Both the position numbers and the translations under genes were made by a program. Shown piece by piece: positions 23,728 to 31,166 of a DNA stretch of 64,000 nt; position 1 is the first letter of the stretch, and every line of letters starts with the position of its first letter. The notes under the pieces were generated by a model, which did no database searches, had not been told where the DNA came from, and saw only the letters and a list, made by a program, of their open reading frames with translations. The DNA comes from Polaribacter sp. BM10 (lineage in GTDB: Bacteria; Bacteroidota; Bacteroidia; Flavobacteriales; Flavobacteriaceae): NCBI RefSeq assembly GCF_002005425.1, contig NZ_CP019704.1:1116001-1180000 (forward strand). Direction: 5' to 3'.

Positions 23728-26661
23728 ATGAAAAACTTTAAATTATTGTTATTTGGTATTCTTTTAAGTACTTCATTTACAATGTTTGCTCAACAAACTG
23801 TAAAAGGTATCGTAAAAGAAAAAGCATCGGGTGATCCTTTACCGGGTGTAAGTGTAGTAGTAAAAGGTACTACTAAAGGAACAGAAACCGACTTTAACGG
23901 AAACTTTAGATTAGAAAAGGTAAATACAGGAGCTATTCTTGTTTTTAGATACTTAGGGTATGCCGATAAAGAAATTACTATTGGTACAGATGTAAACTTA
24001 ACTGTAGAACTTACAGAATCTTCTGAACAATTAGATGAAATTATTGTTGTTGGTTATGGTACTACAACAATTAAAGATGCAACTGGCTCTGTAGAAGCTA
24101 TTACTGCAAAAGAATTTACAAAAGGAAATATTGTTACACCAGAAAACTTATTAAATGGTAGAGTTGCCGGTGTAAACATTACAACAAGTGGTGCTCCTGG
24201 TTCTGGATCTGAAATTACCATTCGTGGTGGTTCTTCTTTAAGTGCATCAAACGCACCATTAATTGTTATTGATGGTTTACCAGTTACTAATAACGGTACT
24301 GCTGGTAGTAGAGGAATCCTTTCTAGCATTAACCCTGCAGACATCGAATCTTTTTCTGTACTTAAAGATGCTTCTGCAACTGCAATTTATGGTTCTAGAG
24401 CTTCTAACGGTGTTATTATTATTGTAACTAAAAAAGGAAAAAGTGTTTTCTCTTTAGATTATGATTATCAATACAGTGCTGGTGAGGTTTTAGATAGAAT
24501 TAACGTATTTTCTGCAGACGAATTTAGAAACCTTGTAAACTCTCAACCAATTTCTGGTACAACTTTAGATACTAGTTTATTAGGTAATGCCAACACAAAC
24601 TGGCAAGACGAAGTTTTACAAAACACAGTTTCTACACAGCACAACATTACTGCAAAAGGATCTCTTTTTAATAAAATACCAACTAGATTATCTGTTGGTT
24701 TTTCTGAACAACAAGGTGGAATTATTACATCAGAATTTGACAGAGCAAACGTTTCTTTAGCAATGAATCCTTCTTTCTTTGAAGATCATTTAAAGGTTTC
24801 TTTAAACTACAACAGAGCATTTACAAATAGTAGATTTGCTGCTGGTGGTATTGGTGCTGCTTTAAGATACGATCCAACGCAACCTGTAAGAGCTGCAGGA
24901 CCTTACGGTGGTTTTTATCAACATTACACAGGCGGAAGTTCTGATTTTGTATTAGCTAATGGTGGTACAAACCCAGTTGCTAGCTTATTACAAAACAACA
25001 ACACTGGTAAATCTTTTAGACAATACGGTAATTTAAATTTAGATTATAAATTCCATTTTTTACCAGAACTAAAATTTGTTGTAAACGTTGGTTTCGATAG
25101 AACAGAAGGAAGTTACATTTCTAACGGATCTGTTTTAGGACCAAGAAGTTTTAATACAGTAGTAGTTGGTAATAATTCTTACGGAAACCAAAATAGACAT
25201 AACGAATTATTAGATTCTTACTTTAATTATACTAAAGAGTTTAAAAACGTAAAGGCAGATATTACTGCAGGTTATTCTTACCAAGAATTTACTGGAGACG
25301 GTTTTAACAGCGGTAACTTAAACGACCCTAACAGCAGTAGAGATACATACGTAAATACACCAGAAGTGTTAATTGGTTTTTTTGGTAGAGCAAACTTTAC
25401 ATTTTTAGAAAAGTATTTACTTACATTATCTTATAGAAGAGATGGTACTTCTAAATTTAGTTCAGAAAACAGATGGGGTAATTTCCCTGCGGTTGCAGCA
25501 GCTTGGAGAATTAGTGACGAAGATTTCTTAAAAGATTCTGATGTAGTTTCTAACTTAAAGTTAAGAGCAAGTTATGGTATTACTGGTCAGCAAGATATTA
25601 GCAACCCAGAAATTTACTTAACTACTTACCGTTTTGGTAATAGTAACTCGCAATTTTTATTTGATGGTAACGCTATTCAATCTACAATACCACAACCATT
25701 TAACCCAGATATTAAATGGGAAGAAACTACAACGTTAGAGTTTGGTTTAGATTATGGTTTATTTGACAATAAAGTTTCTGGTACATTAGGCGTTTTTCAA
25801 AAGAACTCAAACGATTTATTATTTGATACTCCTATTGCAGATGGTACAAACTTTACCAATAACATTACAAGAAACATTGGTGAATTACAAATACAAGGTG
25901 TAGAATTCTCTTTAAATTCTGATGTAATTAAAACTGATGACATTGATTGGAACTTAAACTTTAACGCAACTTATATCGATAGAGAAATTACTTCTATTCC
26001 GTTAGGTAGAGATTTAAATGTAGGTTCTATTGCTGGTGGTACTGGTGCTACTATTCAAGTGCAAAGAGAAGGTTTTGCTCCTAATTCATTTTACGTTTAT
26101 AAACAATTATATGACGCAAACGGCGCTCCAATAGAAGGTGCTTATGCAGATTTAAACGGAGACGGAATTGTAAATGCAGATGATAGATACATTAAAGACA
26201 ATGGTCTTGCAGATGTAACTTTAGGTTTTCAATCTAACTTTAACTACAAAAACTTCGATTTATCTTTTAATTTAAGAGCAAGTATTGGTAATTACGCTTA
26301 CAATAACGTAAACTCTTCTACTGCACAGTATGCATTATTACAAGATCAGCAAGTTTTAGGTAACATACCTACTTCTGTATTAGATTATAATTTTAGAAAT
26401 ACAGCAGATGTAATTTCTTCTGATATTTATTTAGAAAACGCTTCTTTCTTAAGAATGGATAACATTACTTTCGGGTACACAATCAATCCATTAATCAAAA
26501 AGTTCTCTGGAAATAGCATTCGTTTATGGGCAGGTGTTCAAAATGTATTTACAGTTACAAATTACTCTGGTTTAGATCCAGAAATTTTTAACAACGGTAT
26601 AGATAACCTAAACTTTCCAAGATCTAGAACTTTCTTGTTAGGAGCTAATATTAAATTTTAA
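23728..26661 (+). CDS. susC: SusC-like TonB-dependent outer-membrane receptor for alpha-glucan
   Basis: This 977-residue receptor imports oligosaccharides across the outer membrane using TonB energy. The order is: signal peptide (1-21, ending MFAQ), a carboxypeptidase-like beta domain (about 23-100, with VKGTTKGTETDFNGNFRL), the SusC-type box DEIIVVGYGT, a plug domain (about 125-235, with NGRVAGVNI and IVIDGLPV), and a 22-strand barrel ending in an aromatic strand (TFLLGANIKF). It starts the rightward operon and is followed 11 bases later by the SusD partner. The alpha-glucan substrate is inferred from the GH13, GH31 and GH65 neighbours. Confidence 0.95.
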   Translation: MKNFKLLLFGILLSTSFTMFAQQTVKGIVKEKASGDPLPGVSVVVKGTTKGTETDFNGNFRLEKVNTGAILVFRYLGYADKEITIGTDVNLTVELTESSEQLDEIIVVGYGTTTIKDATGSVEAITAKEFTKGNIVTPENLLNGRVAGVNITTSGAPGSGSEITIRGGSSLSASNAPLIVIDGLPVTNNGTAGSRGILSSINPADIESFSVLKDASATAIYGSRASNGVIIIVTKKGKSVFSLDYDYQYSAGEVLDRINVFSADEFRNLVNSQPISGTTLDTSLLGNANTNWQDEVLQNTVSTQHNITAKGSLFNKIPTRLSVGFSEQQGGIITSEFDRANVSLAMNPSFFEDHLKVSLNYNRAFTNSRFAAGGIGAALRYDPTQPVRAAGPYGGFYQHYTGGSSDFVLANGGTNPVASLLQNNNTGKSFRQYGNLNLDYKFHFLPELKFVVNVGFDRTEGSYISNGSVLGPRSFNTVVVGNNSYGNQNRHNELLDSYFNYTKEFKNVKADITAGYSYQEFTGDGFNSGNLNDPNSSRDTYVNTPEVLIGFFGRANFTFLEKYLLTLSYRRDGTSKFSSENRWGNFPAVAAAWRISDEDFLKDSDVVSNLKLRASYGITGQQDISNPEIYLTTYRFGNSNSQFLFDGNAIQSTIPQPFNPDIKWEETTTLEFGLDYGLFDNKVSGTLGVFQKNSNDLLFDTPIADGTNFTNNITRNIGELQIQGVEFSLNSDVIKTDDIDWNLNFNATYIDREITSIPLGRDLNVGSIAGGTGATIQVQREGFAPNSFYVYKQLYDANGAPIEGAYADLNGDGIVNADDRYIKDNGLADVTLGFQSNFNYKNFDLSFNLRASIGNYAYNNVNSSTAQYALLQDQQVLGNIPTSVLDYNFRNTADVISSDIYLENASFLRMDNITFGYTINPLIKKFSGNSIRLWAGVQNVFTVTNYSGLDPEIFNNGIDNLNFPRSRTFLLGANIKF

Positions 26662-26672
26662 TCAAATTAATT

Positions 26673-28280
26673 ATGAAAACAAATTTAACAACATATAAAG
26701 TAATGATGTTGGTAACGATATTTTTCGTTTCATTTACATCATGTACTAAAGATTTAGATATTACTCCTCAAGATGATCAAACATTATTAGGAGAAGACTT
26801 TTTCGCCAATGAAACTTCCTATAAAGAATTATTAGCTGGTGTTTATGCAAACTTATCTTTAACAGGTATTAATGGCCCAGAATCTTCTAACATTATTGGT
26901 TTAGATGCAGGTACAAGTCAGTTTGGTAGAACTTTATTATACTTACAAACTCTAGCTGCAGATCAAATAATTTGGTCTTATGAAAATGATGGTGGTGTTG
27001 CAGGGATTCAAAGAAATAACTGGACAGACCAAAACCCATTAATTTTAGGTATGTTTAGTAGAACACATGCAACAGTAGCATTTGCTAATAATTTTTTAAG
27101 AGAAACTACTTCAGAAAAATTAGATAGTAGAAATGTTTCTACTGATGTAAGAGCAGATATTGTTACCTACAGAGCAGAAGCAAGATTATTAAGAGCAATG
27201 TCTTACTACTACTTAATAGATTTATTTGGTCAAGCAAACTTTGTAACAGAAGAAGATCAAGTTAATTCTATACCAAAAGCAGCAAACAGAGCAGAACTTT
27301 TTACTTATGTAGAAGCAGAATTAAAAGCTATCGAAGCAGATTTATTAGATGCAAAAACAAACGAACATGGTAGAGCAGATAAAGCTGTAGCTGCAATGAT
27401 TTTAGCTAAATTGTATTTAAATGCAGAAGTATATATTGGTGAAGCAAAATATGACGAATGTGTTGTAGAGCTTAACAAAATAATTAATGCTGGATATTCT
27501 TTAGCACCAGATTATTTATTAAACTTTACTGCAGACAATGATACCAATGCGGCAACTAATGAAATTATTTTTCCTTTAGTTTCAGACGGTACAATTGTTC
27601 AAAATTACGGACCAACAACTGTTTTGGTAAACGGTTCTGTAGGTAGTTTAGAGGCTAACGGCGCACCATTAGGTGTTGGCGCTGGTGGCTGGGGAGGCGC
27701 AATCAGATTAAGAAAACAATTTGTACAATTATTTGATGGTGGTGTTTTCTTGCAAGACACAAGAAATAACATTATCTCTGGTTCTAGAAGCATCGATATT
27801 TTAGATATTTCTAATAAAGACCAAGGTTATGTAATCGAGAAATTTTCGAATGCAAAATCTACAGGAGGTTTTGGTTCAGATCAAACTTTTGTTGACACAG
27901 ATTTTCCTTTATTTAGATTTGCAGATGTTTATTTAATGTATGCAGAAGCTCACTTAAGAGGTGCTACAAATACATCAGAAGTAAATGCTTTAACGTACAT
28001 TAATAATTTAAGAATTAGAGCTAACAATCCACAGACAATTACTTCTGCTGAGTTAAATTTAGATTTTATCTTAGATGAAAGAGCAAGAGAATTGCACTTA
28101 GAAGCTCATAGAAGACAAGATTTAATTCGATTTGGTAAGTTTACTGGTGGTTCTTATAATTGGACATGGAAAGGTAATGGTACAAATGGTATTTCTTTAC
28201 CAAGTCATTTAGACTTATACCCTATTCCTTCTGCAAGTTTAGCAACAAGTCCAAACTTACAACAAAACTTAGGTTACTAA
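26673..28280 (+). CDS. susD: SusD-like surface glycan-binding lipoprotein
   Basis: This 535-residue RagB/SusD-family protein caps the SusC barrel and captures glycan. The lipobox ends SFTSC (Cys24, followed by TKDLD). Helical TPR-like repeats are in the middle (RAEARLLRAMSYYYLIDLFG; ADKAVAAMILAKLYLNAEVY). The C-terminal region has the family's LDERARELHLEAHRRQDLIRFGKF block. Its length is typical. It lies 11 bases after susC and 19 bases before the SusE-like gene, so the genes form one transcript. Confidence 0.95.
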   Translation: MKTNLTTYKVMMLVTIFFVSFTSCTKDLDITPQDDQTLLGEDFFANETSYKELLAGVYANLSLTGINGPESSNIIGLDAGTSQFGRTLLYLQTLAADQIIWSYENDGGVAGIQRNNWTDQNPLILGMFSRTHATVAFANNFLRETTSEKLDSRNVSTDVRADIVTYRAEARLLRAMSYYYLIDLFGQANFVTEEDQVNSIPKAANRAELFTYVEAELKAIEADLLDAKTNEHGRADKAVAAMILAKLYLNAEVYIGEAKYDECVVELNKIINAGYSLAPDYLLNFTADNDTNAATNEIIFPLVSDGTIVQNYGPTTVLVNGSVGSLEANGAPLGVGAGGWGGAIRLRKQFVQLFDGGVFLQDTRNNIISGSRSIDILDISNKDQGYVIEKFSNAKSTGGFGSDQTFVDTDFPLFRFADVYLMYAEAHLRGATNTSEVNALTYINNLRIRANNPQTITSAELNLDFILDERARELHLEAHRRQDLIRFGKFTGGSYNWTWKGNGTNGISLPSHLDLYPIPSASLATSPNLQQNLGY

Positions 28281-28299
28281 AAACTAATACATTTTAAGA

Positions 28300-29397
28300 A
28301 TGAAAAATATAAAAAGATTTTCAGTATTTGCAATCATTGGAATGCTACTATTAGCATTTAATGCTTGTGATGATAGTTCTGAATTATTCGAAATATCGAC
28401 ACCTACAGCTGCTAATTTATCAGAATTAAGTTTCTCTAAATTAGAACTAGATGATGTTAACACAAATAACCCTGCTTTAACCCTTAATTGGGATAAAGCA
28501 GATTACGGACAACAAGCTGCCGTAAATTATACTGTAGAGTTTTCTGCAGACGAAGAGTTTACCGCTCCGGCTATTGCTACTGTAGTTACTGGTTTAAACT
28601 CGGTAACTTTATCAGTAAACGAAGTTAATGCTGCTGCAGGAAATGCAGGTTTAAATCCTTTCGAATGGAAAGATTTATATGTTAGAGTAGTTTCTTCTTT
28701 AGGAACTCAAAATAGTGCAAAAACTCCGTCAAACACAATAACTTTAGAAGTATATCCTTTCTTTAATTACGTTTTTAACGATTTTTATATTGTAGGTGAT
28801 GCAACTGCACCGGGTTGGAACAACAACAACAACAATCCTGCTTTATTTAGAGATGCTGATGATAGTAATACTTATTATTATACAGGTTTCTTTGCAGATA
28901 ACGGACACTTTAAGGTTTTAGCTACTAAAGGTTTATGGACACCTCAATACGGTACAGATGATGGTTCTTCTGTTGGTGTAAACGATGGTACAGGTTCAGA
29001 CCCAGAAAGATTTCCTACTGCAGGTGCTAGCGGAATTACAGCTGGTTTTTATACTTTTAAAATTAACTTTGCTAGTAACACTTTTTCTTTTGAACCTTTT
29101 GATGAAACAGGAATTACAAGTCCTGCAAGTTTATCTTTAAAAGGTACAAGTACTGCAAATGTAGCCTTAACTCCTTTAGATTTTGATGGACATATTTGGA
29201 CTGCTTCAAACGTAAAATTAAACCCAGGAAATGTAGAATTTGTTACAGATGCTGGTGCTAAGTGGGGTAATACAACTTCTTTCTCTGGAACAGCTACTGT
29301 TGGCGGTGGTGCAATTCCGGTTGTTGTAGAAGATGAATATGATGTTTGGTTTAATGACTTAACAGGTCGTTATATCTTAATTCCTTTGAATTTATAA
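28300..29397 (+). CDS. SusE-like outer-membrane starch-binding lipoprotein
   Basis: This 365-residue lipoprotein has a lipobox ending FNAC (Cys23) and is followed by acidic residues (DDSSELFE), a pattern associated with surface export in Bacteroidota. Residues 38-150 form an Ig-like SusE N-terminal domain (NPALTLNWDKADYG, YTVEFSADEEF). One to two starch-binding modules follow, the first with FYIVGDATAPGWNNNN and FKVLATKGLWTPQYG. Aromatic residues there probably stack on glucan. It resembles SusE and the next gene, so it is probably an accessory binding protein of the SusCD complex. Specificity is inferred. Confidence 0.82.
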   Translation: MKNIKRFSVFAIIGMLLLAFNACDDSSELFEISTPTAANLSELSFSKLELDDVNTNNPALTLNWDKADYGQQAAVNYTVEFSADEEFTAPAIATVVTGLNSVTLSVNEVNAAAGNAGLNPFEWKDLYVRVVSSLGTQNSAKTPSNTITLEVYPFFNYVFNDFYIVGDATAPGWNNNNNNPALFRDADDSNTYYYTGFFADNGHFKVLATKGLWTPQYGTDDGSSVGVNDGTGSDPERFPTAGASGITAGFYTFKINFASNTFSFEPFDETGITSPASLSLKGTSTANVALTPLDFDGHIWTASNVKLNPGNVEFVTDAGAKWGNTTSFSGTATVGGGAIPVVVEDEYDVWFNDLTGRYILIPLNL

Positions 29398-29425
29398 TTT
29401 CAAAATAACTTATAACAGCGATATA

Positions 29426-31102
29426 ATGAATACATATATAAAAAAAATAAGCTACTTATTTTTATCATTAACACTTATTTTAGGTGCTTGTGATGCAAAT
29501 GAGAGCTTAACAGTAACAAGCCCAGAAGCTGAGTTTGTTTTAAAAACTCCTGGAATTAGCAATATTTTCTTAAATTTTGCTTTACCAGATAATCCTGCGT
29601 TCACAATTACTTGGAACGATGATATTAATACAGGCGCTACTTACAGCGTAGAAATGTCTTTAGATGCAGAGTTTAGTGCACCAGTTGTATTAGGTTCTAC
29701 AGAAAATAAAAACTTTTCTATAACAGTTGCAGAACTTAACGACGTTTTAAGTGATGCTAACATTAAGTCTTATGAAGAAACAGGAGTTTATTTAAGATTA
29801 AATACAGGTTCTGAAGTTTCTAATACAATTTTATTTCAAGTATCTAAATTTGTAGTTACACCGCCTGCTTTTACAAGTCCTGATAATGGTTTAAGTGTAG
29901 TTATTACTGATACAAATCCAGATGATATTGCATTAACTTTAACATGGGAAGATCCAGAAATTACTGCTAATAGTACAGTAGATGTAACTTATAATGTAGA
30001 AATGGATTTAGCAGGAAATAACTTTGCTGCTGCAACATTAATTGGTACATCAGACACTAATACATTCGAAATTTCTCATGATAATTTAAATGATTTAGTA
30101 ATTGCTGCTGGAGGAAAAGCAGATGAAGCAACAGATTTCGATTTTAGATTAATTGCAATTGCAAAAACGGCTGGTGGAGATTTAAATAGAACATCAGAAT
30201 TAATTACGCTTTCGTTAACAGCATTTAAAGCAGCAATACCAGATAATTTATATATGGTTGGTGCACACAATGGATGGAACAATGCCGATGTAACACAACA
30301 ATTTTACAACGATGGTAATGGTGTTTTCTCTAGAGTTCAAACTTTTTCTGCAAATGATGAGTTTAAAATGATTCCTGTTTCTGGTGACTGGGGTGGTGAT
30401 TATGGTGAAGACCCTAACAATCCTGGTAAAATAGTACAAGAAGGAGAAAACAATATTAAAGTTGAAACTGCTGGAACTTATTTAGTAATTGTAGATTTTA
30501 ATACTTTAAGCTATAAGCTATCTAACATCGATACTTTATTTATGGTTGGTGCACACAATGGATGGAACAATGCCGATGCTTCTCAACAATTTAACACATC
30601 AGGAAATGGAGTATTTACAAGAATGCAAACTTTTTCTGAAGGAGATGAATTTAAAATGATTCCTGTTTCTGGTGATTGGAGTGGTGATTACGGTGAAGAT
30701 CCAAATAATCCTGGTAAAATTATTCAAGAAGGAGAAAACAATATTAAAGTTGCAGCCGCTGGTACATTTATGGTTACTGTAGACTTTAACGATTTATCGT
30801 TTAGTTTAGTAGAAGTACCTGTAAACTTATATTTAGTAGGTTCTCCTAATGGTTGGGATAATGCATCTGCACCTGCTTTTACAAAGTTAGAAGATGGTGT
30901 CTTTGAAATTACACAAACTTTAACCGCTACAGATGAGTTTAAATTTTTGCCAGTACAAGGTTCTTGGGATAATGACTGGGGAGAAAGCGGAACTTATGCA
31001 GGTATGCTAGTTAGAGATAATGAAAGTAACGTAAAATCTCCTGGAGACGGAACTTATAAAGTTACTGTAGATTATACAAAAGGAACTGTTACAGTTCAAT
31101 AA
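29426..31102 (+). CDS. SusE/SusF-like lipoprotein with three tandem starch-binding modules
   Basis: This 558-residue lipoprotein has a lipobox LGAC (Cys22) followed by DANES. Two Ig-like SusE-type domains (about 30-145 and 148-270) are followed by three consecutive modules starting near residues 276, 372 and 468. Each opens with a VGAHNGWNN or VGSPNGWDN motif and contains an FKMIPVSGDW- or FKFLPVQGSW-type strand. Modules 1 and 2 are nearly identical, and their DNA repeats with a period of 288 bases. Module 3 is diverged. The aromatic NGW and DW positions are probable glucan-stacking residues, as in SusE and SusF. It probably binds starch or glycogen at the cell surface. Confidence 0.85.
   Translation: MNTYIKKISYLFLSLTLILGACDANESLTVTSPEAEFVLKTPGISNIFLNFALPDNPAFTITWNDDINTGATYSVEMSLDAEFSAPVVLGSTENKNFSITVAELNDVLSDANIKSYEETGVYLRLNTGSEVSNTILFQVSKFVVTPPAFTSPDNGLSVVITDTNPDDIALTLTWEDPEITANSTVDVTYNVEMDLAGNNFAAATLIGTSDTNTFEISHDNLNDLVIAAGGKADEATDFDFRLIAIAKTAGGDLNRTSELITLSLTAFKAAIPDNLYMVGAHNGWNNADVTQQFYNDGNGVFSRVQTFSANDEFKMIPVSGDWGGDYGEDPNNPGKIVQEGENNIKVETAGTYLVIVDFNTLSYKLSNIDTLFMVGAHNGWNNADASQQFNTSGNGVFTRMQTFSEGDEFKMIPVSGDWSGDYGEDPNNPGKIIQEGENNIKVAAAGTFMVTVDFNDLSFSLVEVPVNLYLVGSPNGWDNASAPAFTKLEDGVFEITQTLTATDEFKFLPVQGSWDNDWGESGTYAGMLVRDNESNVKSPGDGTYKVTVDYTKGTVTVQ
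30253..30828 (+). repeat. 288-bp tandem duplication inside the SusF-like gene
   Basis: Two copies start at 30253 and 30541. The first 38 bases of each (30253-30290 and 30541-30578) are identical, and later stretches differ mostly at third codon positions. The unit encodes one 96-residue binding module, and the period keeps the reading frame. Confidence 0.85.
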
Positions 31103-31116
31103 AAAATAATACTATT

Positions 31117-31150
31117 TATAAAGGCTGTTCTTAATCGAATGGCCTTTATA
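31117..31150 (+). terminator. Hairpin between the SusF-like gene and the secreted amylase
   Basis: TATAAAGGC (31117-31125) pairs perfectly with GCCTTTATA (31142-31150) around a 16-base loop, followed by TTTT. It may partly terminate the susCDEF transcript or stabilise the upstream mRNA. Confidence 0.5.
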
Positions 31151-31166
31151 TTTTACAATTAACTCT

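Noticed and set aside
24054..24344. Minus-strand open frame in susC
   Set aside because: It is a shadow of the susC plug-domain coding sequence with no independent signals.
30253..30828. CRISPR-like array
   Set aside because: The repeat is a 288-bp in-frame tandem duplication of a protein module, not short repeats with unique spacers.
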